64,000 nt of DNA from Streptomyces sp. NBC_01476. GTDB taxonomy: Bacteria > Actinomycetota > Actinomycetes > Streptomycetales > Streptomycetaceae. The stretch spans positions 781,501 through 845,500 of the forward strand of contig NZ_CP109446.1 of NCBI RefSeq assembly GCF_036227265.1, written 5' to 3'. Below the pieces are notes generated by a model. It was given only the letters and a program-made list of their open reading frames with translations, had not been told where the DNA came from and did no database searches. Positions 32,928-40,935 of this stretch are shown one piece after another. Every line of letters begins with the position of its first letter. Position 1 is the stretch's first letter. Both the position numbers and the translations under genes were made by a program.

Positions 32928-34676
32928 ATGGCGACGCTGCTCTCCCTCAATGTCGGAAAGCCCAAGGATGTGTCCTGGAGCGGCAGGACCGTTCACACCG
33001 GTATCTGGAAAGCCCCGGTCGAGGGCCCGCGCATGGTGCGACGGCTCAACATCGACGGTGACGGCCAGGGCGATCTGCAGGGCCACGGCGGGGAAATGCG
33101 GGCCGTGCTGGTGTATCAGGCGGATTCCTACGCGTACTGGCGCCGGCACTTCGGCCGCGACGATCTGGAATTCGGTCACTTCGGCGAGAATTTCACCGTC
33201 GACGGGCTGTCCGACGACGAGGTGTGCATCGGGGACCGCTATCGCATCGGCGACGCGGAATTCGAGGTCACCCAGCCGCGGGTCACCTGTTACCGGGTCG
33301 GGATGCGGCTGGGCGAGCCGTCCATGCCGTCGCTGCTGGTCTCCCACCACCGGCCCGGCTTCTACCTCCGGGTCATCACCGAGGGCGAGGTCCGGGCGGG
33401 CGACGAGATCACCCGGGTCCGCACCGGCCCCGGCGCGCTGAGCGTCGCCGCCATCGACGCGCTGCTCTACCTGCCGGACCGCGACCCGGAGATGATCAGG
33501 ACCGCGCTGACCATCGAGGCCCTGAGCCCGGGCTGGCAGCAGTCCTTCCGTGAGCTGGCCGAGACCGCCGGAGCGCCCGGCGCGGCGGCCCCGAAGCCCG
33601 GCCAGGAGCCCTCGGGGTGGCCGGGGTTCCGCCGCCTGCGGGTCACCCGCATCGTGCCGGAGAGCAGCACGGTCGACTCGATCTACTTCGTCCCCGCCGA
33701 CGGCGGTCCGCTGCCGCCTGCCAGGGCGGGCCAGTACCTGACCGTCCGGGTGTCCGACGCGCCCGCGCCGCCGCCGGTGCGCAGTTACTCGCTCTCCTCC
33801 GCGCCGGGCGCCGAGAGCTACCGGATCAGCGTCAAGCGCGAGGTCCACGGTCTGGTCAGCAATTACCTGCACACCCGGCTGCGGCCCGGCGCGCTGCTGG
33901 AGGCGGCCGCCCCGCGCGGCGACTTCGTGCTGGACACCGCGAGCGAGCGCACCGTCGTGCTGGTCTCGGCCGGGATCGGCGCCACCCCCGTACTCGCGAT
34001 GCTCCACCATCTGGCGGCGGCGAAAAGCATCCGCCCGGTGTGGTGGCTGCACACCACACGCAGTCCCGACCAGCACGCCTTCGCCGACGAGGTGCGGGAG
34101 CTGCTGGCCGCGCTGCCCGACGCGCACGAGCACGTCTTCTACACCGCGCCCGCCGACCCGCGGCGCGCGCCGGTGCCTTCGGCGACGTACGGGCGGCTGA
34201 CCGCGGACGCCCTCGCCGGGCTGGGCCTGCCGGCCGACGCGGACGCGTATCTGTGCGGGCCCGACGCCTTCATGACCGACCTGCGGACCGCGTTCGGCGA
34301 TCTCGGTGTGCCCGGCGAGCGCGTCCACAGCGAACTCTTCGGCACGCTGGCCTCGATCAACCCGGGCGTCAGCGGTGCCAGTACCGCCGCACCGCACCAG
34401 CCGCCGGGGGAAGCCGGCACCGGCCCGCTGGTCACCTTCACCCGCAGCGGCCTGTCCACCCCGTGGTCACCGCGGTACGGCTCGCTGCTCGAACTGGCCG
34501 AAGCCTGCGACGTGCCCACCCGCTGGTCGTGCCGCAACGGCGTCTGCCACACCTGCACCACCCCGCTGCTGTCCGGGCAGGCGCGCTACTCCCCGGAACC
34601 GCTCGAACCCCCGGCGCCCGGTGATCTGCTGATCTGCTGCTCCGACCCCACCACCGACCTGGTGCTCGACCTCTGA
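32928..34676 (+). CDS. MOSC - ferredoxin reductase - 2Fe-2S ferredoxin fusion protein
   Basis: This 582-residue protein has three parts. An N-terminal MOSC domain (about 1-215) includes DGQGDLQGHGGEMRAVLVYQ and a conserved Cys in TQPRVTCYRVGMRL. A flavodoxin-reductase domain follows (about 225-470), with the FAD motif VRSYSLSSAP and NAD-binding segments SAGIGATPVLAMLHHL and LCGPDAFM. The C-terminal plant-type ferredoxin carries CRNGVCHTCTTPLLSG, plus the last Cys in LLICCSD. MOSC proteins with fused electron-transfer modules resemble the YiiM/mARC group that handle molybdenum cofactor and reduce N-hydroxylated compounds. ATG 32928 follows CAGGAGG. It would be a self-sufficient NAD(P)H-dependent system. 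Confidence 0.88.
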   Translation: MATLLSLNVGKPKDVSWSGRTVHTGIWKAPVEGPRMVRRLNIDGDGQGDLQGHGGEMRAVLVYQADSYAYWRRHFGRDDLEFGHFGENFTVDGLSDDEVCIGDRYRIGDAEFEVTQPRVTCYRVGMRLGEPSMPSLLVSHHRPGFYLRVITEGEVRAGDEITRVRTGPGALSVAAIDALLYLPDRDPEMIRTALTIEALSPGWQQSFRELAETAGAPGAAAPKPGQEPSGWPGFRRLRVTRIVPESSTVDSIYFVPADGGPLPPARAGQYLTVRVSDAPAPPPVRSYSLSSAPGAESYRISVKREVHGLVSNYLHTRLRPGALLEAAAPRGDFVLDTASERTVVLVSAGIGATPVLAMLHHLAAAKSIRPVWWLHTTRSPDQHAFADEVRELLAALPDAHEHVFYTAPADPRRAPVPSATYGRLTADALAGLGLPADADAYLCGPDAFMTDLRTAFGDLGVPGERVHSELFGTLASINPGVSGASTAAPHQPPGEAGTGPLVTFTRSGLSTPWSPRYGSLLELAEACDVPTRWSCRNGVCHTCTTPLLSGQARYSPEPLEPPAPGDLLICCSDPTTDLVLDL

Positions 34677-34813
34677 CGGCGCCCTCGGTTGCGCCGCACG
34701 GGGGTGTTCGGCGCTCCGATGCGGGTACGGCCCGGCCGGCGGCAGGAGAGCTGGTCTACCGTGGCCTGCGGACCGGACTGCTTCGGAAACCGCACACGCA
34801 AGGGATGGCACTG

Positions 34814-35677
34814 ATGGAACTCGGGTTGCACATCGCCGACTTCACCTGGACGGGCGGGGCGCCGCGGCTGGGGGCGGACCTGGCGCGGGCGGCACGGGAG
34901 GCGGAAGCGGCGGGCATCGCCCGGCTGACCGTGATGGACCACCTGTGGCAGATCACCGGGGTGGGGCCGACCGAGCACGAGATGCTGGAGGCGTACACCA
35001 CGCTGGGTTTCCTGGCCGCGCACACCGAACGGGTGCTGCTGCACACGCTGGTGACCGGTGTCGTCTACCGGGAGCCGGGGCTGCTGGCCAAGCAGATCAC
35101 CACCCTGGACGTGCTCTCCGGCGGCCGGGGCGGCCTGGGCATCGGCGCCGCCTGGTTCGAGGGCGAGGCGAAGGGGCTCGGACTGCCGTTCCCGCCCACC
35201 GCGGAGCGCTTCGAGCGGCTGGAGGAGACGCTGCAGATCTGTCTGCAGATGTGGGGTGACGACGAGAGCCCCTACGAGGGGAAGCACTACCGGCTGGAAC
35301 GGACGCTGAACGTGCCCGCGCCGCTCAGCTCGCCGCACCCGTATCTGCTGATCGGCGGCGCCGGGGAGCGCAAGACGCTGCGGATGGTGGCGCAGTACGC
35401 CGACGCGTGCAACATCTTCGGCGGCCCGGAGGCCGGGCACAAGCTCGATGTGCTGCGGGAGCACTGCCAGACCCTCGGCAGGGACTACGACAGCATCGAG
35501 AAGACCACCCTGCTGACCGTCAACCCCAGCACCACCCGGGAGGACCTGCTCACGCAGCTCAACGCGATGCGGGCGCTCGGATTCACCGTCACCTACATCT
35601 TCGGCTCGGAGATCACCGATCCGCGGATCACGATCGACCTGCTCGCCTCCGTCCTGCCGGACATCGCCGAGGACTGA
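34814..35677 (+). CDS. LLM class F420-dependent oxidoreductase
   Basis: This 287-residue luciferase-like protein fits the F420-dependent subgroup: MELGLHIADFTWTGG at the start, HTLVTGVVYREPGLLAKQ in the core, LDVLSGGRGGLGIGAAWFEG, and PYLLIGGAGERKTLRMVAQY. Such enzymes transfer hydride between F420H2 and varied organic substrates. ATG 34814 lies eight bases after AAGGG; the ATG three codons earlier sits directly on that site. It stands alone after the MOSC fusion gene, with 137 bp between them, and converges on phzF-like. Confidence 0.86.
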   Translation: MELGLHIADFTWTGGAPRLGADLARAAREAEAAGIARLTVMDHLWQITGVGPTEHEMLEAYTTLGFLAAHTERVLLHTLVTGVVYREPGLLAKQITTLDVLSGGRGGLGIGAAWFEGEAKGLGLPFPPTAERFERLEETLQICLQMWGDDESPYEGKHYRLERTLNVPAPLSSPHPYLLIGGAGERKTLRMVAQYADACNIFGGPEAGHKLDVLREHCQTLGRDYDSIEKTTLLTVNPSTTREDLLTQLNAMRALGFTVTYIFGSEITDPRITIDLLASVLPDIAED

Positions 35678-35707
35678 CCACGGCGTGGCCGCGGGCAACC
35701 GGGCCGG

Positions 35708-36376
35708 TCAGCGGTGCACGGTCTCCTGGAGCCGGACCCGGCCGCCGATGTCGATCGTGTCGTCGGCGCCCGGGGCGGTCAGGATCTGTGAGCCGCGGCC
35801 CTGGCTGATGTTGAGCGACCGGCCGAGCCGGTGGGTGAGCAGCAGCGCGGCGGCGCCGGTGGCCTCGTCCTCGTCGATGCCGTCGCCGCGGCCGGGGAAC
35901 GCCCGGGCCCTGACCCGGCCGGCCGCCTCGTCCTGCCAGCTCCAGGCGTACACCCACTCCCCCGGCTCGGGCACGGCCAGCGCGTCGACCTCCTGCGCGG
36001 ATCCGTACTGCCGCAGGGTGCGCGGCGGCGCCCAGCCGGCCTCGGCGGTGATCCAGGTGAACTCGCCGTCACCGCGGGCGAAGACGTCCCCGACGGCGAG
36101 TTCGAGTATCTCCACGTCCAGCAGCCAGGCCGCGCCGACCAGCGGATGTCCGGCGAACGGCAGCCGCAGCCCCGGGGTGTAGATCTCCAGCTTCCCGCGC
36201 TCCGGGTCGTCCACGAACACGGTCTCGCTGAAGCCGAGTTCCTTGGCGAGCGTCTGCCGGGACCCCTCGTCGGGGAAGCGCCGGCCGTCACGGACGACGC
36301 CGAGGGCGTTGCCGTGGTCGCCGGCGGGACCGCAGAAGACACGCAACACGTCGATGTCGGTGCGAGCGTTGTTCAC
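35708..36376 (-). CDS. PhzF-family isomerase-like protein, short
   Basis: This 222-residue protein belongs to the PhzF/epimerase fold family. Recognisable parts are DVLRVFCGPAGDHGNALGVV, the conserved Glu in FSETVFVDD, LRLPFAGHPLVGAAWLL, and the C-terminal DEDEATGAAALLLTHRLG followed by QGRGSQIL. It is shorter than the roughly 280-residue norm because the interdomain part is compact, a form common in actinomycetes. No other phenazine genes are nearby, so a phenazine role is unlikely; the physiological substrate is unknown. The start is GTG at 36376. Confidence 0.84.
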   Translation of the reverse strand: MNNARTDIDVLRVFCGPAGDHGNALGVVRDGRRFPDEGSRQTLAKELGFSETVFVDDPERGKLEIYTPGLRLPFAGHPLVGAAWLLDVEILELAVGDVFARGDGEFTWITAEAGWAPPRTLRQYGSAQEVDALAVPEPGEWVYAWSWQDEAAGRVRARAFPGRGDGIDEDEATGAAALLLTHRLGRSLNISQGRGSQILTAPGADDTIDIGGRVRLQETVHR

Positions 36377-36721
36377 AGGGGCATTGAAACAGGCGCCGGC
36401 GACACTCCCCCACCCCTCAGTGGCCGTGCGGACCCGACGTGATCCTCGTTACATGCCACGGCTTCGCCGGGCCTCGTGCCGGGCGTCGTCCGGCAGGTGC
36501 GGGCAGCCGCTGCCGCGCCGGTGACCGCGCAGGTGGGAGGGGGTGCGGGAAGTCGGTGGGCGGCGGAGGTTTGAGGTTCCGTTTGGCGGGTTCGCCGGGT
36601 GGGGCCGGATACCGGGGCGGGGGGCACGGGGGCGTGCAGAGGCGTGCGGGCGGCGCACGAGGGGCAGGCAACTCATGCGGCCGTGGACGCATTGCGAGCG
36701 GCCGACGCTGAGGAGGCAGTC
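36377..36721. other. Spacer between phzF-like and DUF5133 genes
   Basis: No gene is supported in this 345-bp stretch. The second half is a G-rich plus strand. A clear AGGAGG ribosome-binding site at 36711 belongs to the DUF5133 gene. I could not identify a promoter with confidence. Confidence 0.4.
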
Positions 36722-36958
36722 ATGATGTGGGCAAACCCTGCGGTGCTGCAGGAACTGATCGAGCGTTACGAACGGCTCACCGCGCAGGCCGAGGGCGGGG
36801 GCGCGACACCGCAGGTGACCAGCCAGTTGCGGGACACCGCCTACACGCTGTGCGTGTCCACCGGTACGCGGGACGTCGAGGCGGCGCTGCGTGCCGCGCG
36901 GCGCAGGCTGGACGGTGCGGAGGAGGCGGGAGGGCACAGCACGGCGGGCGCGGTCTGA
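36722..36958 (+). CDS. DUF5133 family small protein
   Basis: This 78-residue protein belongs to DUF5133, a Streptomyces family of small cytoplasmic proteins, often near regulatory or stress genes. Its core is MMWANPAVLQELIERYERL, then LRDTAYTLCVSTGTRDV and a basic C-terminal helix. ATG 36722 is five bases after AGGAGG; a second ATG follows immediately. Its function is unknown. A second family member lies 3.4 kb downstream in the opposite orientation, with a similar ribosome-binding site and start context. Confidence 0.82.
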   Translation: MMWANPAVLQELIERYERLTAQAEGGGATPQVTSQLRDTAYTLCVSTGTRDVEAALRAARRRLDGAEEAGGHSTAGAV

Positions 36959-37019
36959 ACGGTCCCGCGGTACCGGCGCCGTCGGCGGCACCGCGAGGCC
37001 GGAGGCACCCGGGGTGGTC

Positions 37020-37535
37020 TCAGCCGGTCTCGGTACCGGTGATGGGGGCGGTGACGTGGGTGGTGACGTGGGTGGTGACAGGGCCGGTGACAGGGCCGGG
37101 CGGGGTCTTCGTGGTGGCCTTCGCCATCAGCCAGGAGAGGGTCCACGTGCCCGGGCCGGTGATGGCGAGCAGCAGGAAGCTCCAGCAGAAGACGACCGAG
37201 AGTTCACCGCCGTTCTGGATCGGCCACACCGCGTGTTTCTGATGGACGGTGAAGTAGGCGTAGGCCATGGAACCGGAGCTGATCACCGCGGCGACGCGGG
37301 TGCCGGTCTGCCCGATGCCGAGGAACACCAGGATGCCGCCGGTAAGTTGGATCAGGCCTGCCCACCAGCCGGGCCAGGCGCCGACGGACGGCCGGTCGCC
37401 GTCGCCGCCGAAGGCACCCAGGACGGTCGAGGCTCCGTGGCAGGCGAAGAGCAGGCTGATCACCATGCGGTACAGCGACAGGACGGATGGGCTGGCGTCG
37501 TCAAGTCTCTTGCCGAGGTCTGACACAGGTGACAC
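37020..37535 (-). CDS. DoxX-family membrane protein
   Basis: This 171-residue protein has four hydrophobic helices and matches the DoxX family: LYRMVISLLFACHGASTVLG, WWAGLIQLTGGILVFLGIG, SGSMAYAYFTVHQKHAVWP and VFCWSFLLLAITGPGTWTL. Some DoxX proteins take part in membrane redox and detoxification complexes. The start is GTG 37535, five bases after AGGAG. The C-terminal tail (GPVTGPVTTHVTTHVTAP) is encoded by four 12-bp repeats and is probably not structured. Confidence 0.85.
   Translation of the reverse strand: MSPVSDLGKRLDDASPSVLSLYRMVISLLFACHGASTVLGAFGGDGDRPSVGAWPGWWAGLIQLTGGILVFLGIGQTGTRVAAVISSGSMAYAYFTVHQKHAVWPIQNGGELSVVFCWSFLLLAITGPGTWTLSWLMAKATTKTPPGPVTGPVTTHVTTHVTAPITGTETG
37050..37097. 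repeat. Four tandem 12-bp repeats in the DoxX C-terminus
   Basis: Two copies of GGTGACGTGGGT (37050 and 37062) are followed by two copies of GGTGACAGGGCC (37074 and 37086). The unit preserves the frame and gives a Thr/Val-rich tail. Confidence 0.85.
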
Positions 37536-37939
37536 GGGATCTCCTAGGAGTCGGGTGCGGCACTGGCTCGGACGGACGGGACGACCGGCCCGAACGGAAG
37601 GAGGGCTTCCGCCGGGTGACGGTCCGTGCGCCACTGAGTACGGAAGCGGGACCCGTGGTGTTCAAGTGACAAGAGTTGATTTCCGGCCATCCTAGAGCGG
37701 CCGTCTTCGGCCACCGGGCGAGCGGATCTGTGCGGCGAGTCGGCCCGCGCCTGCCCGCGTTTCGCTTTACGGGCGCCCAGCCGGGCTCCGTCAGCCGGGA
37801 TCTCCGTCAGCCGGCGGCCGCACGCGGATGGCGAGGCACCTCGCCGGTGAGGTCGATGCGGACACCTCGCTCCACCGAAGTGCCACGTGCCCGCCGGCTC
37901 GCCCGAAGCGGGCGCGGTGGCTGCCGCGGCTCCGGGCGC
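37536..37939. other. Spacer between the ArsR-type and DoxX genes
   Basis: No gene is supported in this 404-bp stretch. CGCCCG-AAG-CGGGCG at 37900-37914 is a short hairpin just beyond the ArsR-type stop, and could be its terminator. A less GC-rich patch near 37650-37690 may hold the DoxX promoter. Confidence 0.4.
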
Positions 37940-38929
37940 TCAGCTCTCCCCGGTCCGCCCGGCGAGGAGGTCACCGGCCTCGGTGCGGCGATAGACCACG
38001 CGCCGGCCGACTCTGGTGCCGGCCACGAGACCTGCCTCGCGCAGTACGGCCAGGTGACCTCCGACGGTGCCGAGCGACAGTTGGAGGTGGGCGGCGAGTT
38101 CGCTGCTGGTCCCGGGGCGCTCCAGCTCGTGCAGGATCGCCGCGCGGCCTGCGCCGATCAGCCGCCCCAGGGCCCCGCCCGGGACCGGGTGCGGCGAGGC
38201 CGCGGCGGACCCGCGGGCCGGGTAGACCAGTGCGTACGTCGCCGGCGCGCGCTCGCACAGCCACGTGCCCCTCGACACGGCGGCGACCGGCACGAACAGC
38301 ATGCCGTCCTCGCCGACCACGCGGTCGGGGGAGCCGTGGTCGCTGAAGCGGATCGCGTCGGTGCCGGCCCAGGCGCTGCGGCGGCTCATCTGCCGCAGCG
38401 CGCGCGGCCAGCCGTAGGCGGCCAGCAGCCCGGCCCGGTAGGTGATGTCCCGTTCCAGCAGCGCCCGGCGGCGTGGCCAGTCGGGGGCGACATGAGCGGT
38501 CCAGGTGGAGCGGAACAGGTCCGCCGTCCTGGCGGCCCAGGCGCGGCCGGTCAGCCAGCTGTCCAGGTCGTGGGTCTTCCAGCTGTACGCCACCGACTTC
38601 TCCAGCTCGGCGCGTACCTGGTCGTCGGACATGCCCGCCACGTACGGGAGTTCGCTCTCCAGGGCGGTGCGCATGCCGCCGGCCGGCGGAGGCGTGACGT
38701 GACCGGGCAGCCATTTCGTCGAGCCCAGCAGTCGCACCATCCCGCCGGCGAAGGGGTCGGCGTCGAGGGCGGCGCGGAAGGCACCGTGGTGGCGGGCGTA
38801 CCAGGCGGCCGGCCACGGGTCGCCGTACGGCGCGTCCAGAGCCATCATCGACGCGAGCGTCTCGGCAAGCGGCGACAGGGCGAACCGGGACCGCGACAGG
38901 GCCAGGGAACTCATCCGCAGCAGTGTCAC
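37940..38929 (-). CDS. ArsR-type regulator with large N-terminal domain (DUF5937-like)
   Basis: This 329-residue protein ends in an ArsR-like winged helix (residues about 245-320: LIGAGRAAILHELERPGTSS, then LAAHLQLSLGTVGGHLAVLREAGLV, given in two parts, and VGRRVVYRRTEAGD). The long N-terminal part, beginning LSRSRFALSPLAETLASM, resembles the ligand or accessory domain seen in actinomycete ArsR proteins paired with transporters. The start is GTG 38929, six bases after GGAGG; an ATG five codons later is an alternative. The gene is divergent from an MFS exporter gene that it probably controls. Confidence 0.82.
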   Translation of the reverse strand: MTLLRMSSLALSRSRFALSPLAETLASMMALDAPYGDPWPAAWYARHHGAFRAALDADPFAGGMVRLLGSTKWLPGHVTPPPAGGMRTALESELPYVAGMSDDQVRAELEKSVAYSWKTHDLDSWLTGRAWAARTADLFRSTWTAHVAPDWPRRRALLERDITYRAGLLAAYGWPRALRQMSRRSAWAGTDAIRFSDHGSPDRVVGEDGMLFVPVAAVSRGTWLCERAPATYALVYPARGSAAASPHPVPGGALGRLIGAGRAAILHELERPGTSSELAAHLQLSLGTVGGHLAVLREAGLVAGTRVGRRVVYRRTEAGDLLAGRTGES

Positions 38930-38940
38930 CTTCCGCCTCC

Positions 38941-39054
38941 CGACCTCGGCGCCCGACCTTTCACCGCCCGACCTCGCCGCCGGACCTTTCACCGCCCGAC
39001 CTCGCCGCCGGACCTTTCGCCGCCCGACCTTTCGCCGCCGGACCTTTCGCCACC
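38941..39054. repeat. Degenerate tandem repeat in the arsR/MFS divergent promoter
   Basis: About eight units alternate between GACCTTTCRCCGCCC (15 bp) and GACCTCGCCGCCG (13 bp). They fill most of the 173 bp between the divergent genes. Each unit starts with GACCT, so the array offers regularly spaced candidate binding sites. Confidence 0.75.
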
Positions 39055-39102
39055 CGCCGAAACGATAGTGGCCGCCCCCGTGCCGTCAGCAGACTCCGGC
39101 CC

Positions 39103-40497
39103 GTGCACCCACCCCTCACACCGCCCCGGCCCCTCCCGCCGCTCGGAACCGCTGCGCGCGGGGACTTCCGCTGGTTCCTCGGCGCACAGTCGGTGTCGCT
39201 GCTCGGCACTGCGCTGGCGCCGGTCGCGCTGGCGTTCGCGGTCCTCGACGCCTCCGCGGACCCCGGCGACCTCGGGGTCGTCCTCACCGCCCGCATGGTG
39301 CCGCTGCTGGTGTTCCTCCTGGTGGGAGGCGCCACCGCCGACCGTTTTCCGCGCCGGACGGTGCTGGTGACCGCGAACCTGGGCGCCGCGCTCACCCAGG
39401 GCGGCGTGGCCGCGCTGCTGCTGACCGGCCGCTACGCCCTGCTGCCGGTGGCCGTACTGGAGTTCCTGGGCGGTGTGCTCGCCGCCTTCACCACGCCGGC
39501 CCTTCGCGGCATCGTGCCGCACCTCGTCCCGGGGGACCGGATCCGGCAGGCGAACGCGGTGCTCGGATCGGTGCGCAACGGCACGAAGGTCCTCGGCCCG
39601 AGCCTGTCGGCCCTGCTGGTGGTGGCCGTGGGCGGCGGCCCGGCCATCGCCTTCGACGCGCTGACGTACCTCCTCGCGGCGGGGTGCCTCACCCGGATGT
39701 CACCGCTTGCCCGGCCGGCCGGGGCCGGCCGTCCGCCGGGCCTGCTCACCGGCATCAGGTACGGCTGGGCGGAGTACCGCCGCATCCGCTGGGTCCGCTC
39801 GGTGTCCCTCTGCTTCTGCGTGATCAATCTGGTGCAGGTCGGCAGCTGGCAGATCCTCGGCCCGGTGCTCACCCGGCAGGCCGACGGCGAGGCGGCCTGG
39901 GGGTTCGTGCTCAGTGCCCGCGGCGCGGGTCTGCTGGTGATGAGCGCGCTGATGTACCGGCTCGCGGTCCGGCACCTGTTGCGGGTGGTCCTGCCGGCGG
40001 CCGCGCTCGGCGCGCTGCCTCTCCTCGCGCTGGGCGCGCGCCTGCCCGCCCCCTGGCTGGTCGCCGCCGCCTTCACCGCCGGCCTGGGATCCTGCGCGGC
40101 GGCCGTCGGCTGGGACACCTCGCTGCAGGAGCACGTCCCGCCGCACGCCCTGTCGCGGGTGTCGTCCTTCGACGACCTGCTGTCCTACCTGGCCATCCCT
40201 GTCGGCCAGTTGAGCGTGGGGCCGCTCGCCGCGCGCTTCGGTGGCTTCCGGGTGACCGCGGCGGCCGGCGTCGTGCTGGCCGCCGCGGCGCTGGCCCCGC
40301 TGGCTTCCGCCGCGGTGCGCCGCCTGCCCCACGCCCAAGGGGTCCAGGACCGGCCGGCCGCGGCGACCGGCCGCGACGACGGCGCCCCGGCCGGGCCGGA
40401 CCGGCCTACGCGGCCGTCGCGGCTTCGGCGGTGGAGCGGGCGAGGTGGTCGCGGGCCACGGCGAGGGCGAGGCCGGCATGGCGGGTGCCGGTGCTGA
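39103..40497 (+). CDS. MFS transporter (drug-exporter-like)
   Basis: This 464-residue protein has about twelve membrane helices, and begins GDFRWFLGAQSVSLLGTALA. The MFS loop motif GGATADRFPRRTVLV follows helix 2, and AFTTPALRGIVPHLVPGDR is typical of the EntS/macrolide-type exporters. The start is GTG 39103, with no ribosome-binding site, probably leaderless. The membrane part ends near residue 410. The remaining tail is Arg/Pro-rich and runs antisense across the end of the DUF5133 gene (92-bp overlap), so the functional end may differ from the stop used here. It is probably repressed by the divergent ArsR-type protein. Confidence 0.84.
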   Translation: MHPPLTPPRPLPPLGTAARGDFRWFLGAQSVSLLGTALAPVALAFAVLDASADPGDLGVVLTARMVPLLVFLLVGGATADRFPRRTVLVTANLGAALTQGGVAALLLTGRYALLPVAVLEFLGGVLAAFTTPALRGIVPHLVPGDRIRQANAVLGSVRNGTKVLGPSLSALLVVAVGGGPAIAFDALTYLLAAGCLTRMSPLARPAGAGRPPGLLTGIRYGWAEYRRIRWVRSVSLCFCVINLVQVGSWQILGPVLTRQADGEAAWGFVLSARGAGLLVMSALMYRLAVRHLLRVVLPAAALGALPLLALGARLPAPWLVAAAFTAGLGSCAAAVGWDTSLQEHVPPHALSRVSSFDDLLSYLAIPVGQLSVGPLAARFGGFRVTAAAGVVLAAAALAPLASAAVRRLPHAQGVQDRPAAATGRDDGAPAGPDRPTRPSRLRRWSGRGGRGPRRGRGRHGGCRC

Positions 40498-40630
40498 GGC
40501 AGAGGGTGTGGGCGGTGTCGCGCAGCTTGGCGAGGAGCTGGGGCTCGGGCGGACCCGCGAGCTCCAGCTGACGCAGCCGCTCGTAGCGTTCGACGAGCGT
40601 CCGCAGTGTGGTGGGGCTGGCCCAGATCAT
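40406..40630 (-). CDS. DUF5133 family small protein, second copy
   Basis: This 74-residue paralogue of the 36722 gene shows MIWASPTTLRTLVERYERL and LRDTAHTLCLSTGTRHAG. ATG 40630 is five bases after GGAGG. The bases around the start (GGAGGCAGAGATGATCTGGGC) resemble those of the first copy, so similarity extends beyond the protein. It converges on the MFS gene, overlapping its last 92 bp. Function unknown. Confidence 0.78.
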   Translation of the reverse strand: MIWASPTTLRTLVERYERLRQLELAGPPEPQLLAKLRDTAHTLCLSTGTRHAGLALAVARDHLARSTAEAATAA

Positions 40631-40935
40631 CTCTGCCTCCCATGCGTGGCCGCCCGCCGGCTTCGTATACGGCCACCGGGCCGTCTGCCCGGCCGCCGCG
40701 CGTCCACGCACCGGAGTGGGCCGGATCACAGGCCGGATCACAAGCGGAGCGTCGTCGGACCCGCGGAACGCCGGAGGACGTTCAGGTCCCCATTGCGCCG
40801 CACCATCATGTCCACGGCCGGAACACGGCGCAGCTTCTGGACAGATGGGGCCGGACGGTCGGATGACGGCTGCGCCACCGCGCCCGGTTCGGATGAGAAC
40901 AGGCATACGGGTACGAGCTGAGGCATGATGACCGC
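40631..40935. other. Divergent promoter region of DUF5133 and kinase genes
   Basis: No gene is supported in these 305 bp. A perfect 12-bp tandem duplication, GGCCGGATCACA, lies at 40719-40742. The kinase start has no strong ribosome-binding site. Confidence 0.5.

Noticed and set aside
34720-34814. 31-codon ORF with two Cys codons ending on the LLM start (TGATG)
   Set aside because: It lacks the HIDL-RV leader core, and a TACCGT box at 34756 would place the transcript start inside it.
35708-36376. phzF as a sign of a phenazine gene cluster
   Set aside because: No other phenazine genes are nearby, and PhzF-fold proteins are widespread with other roles.
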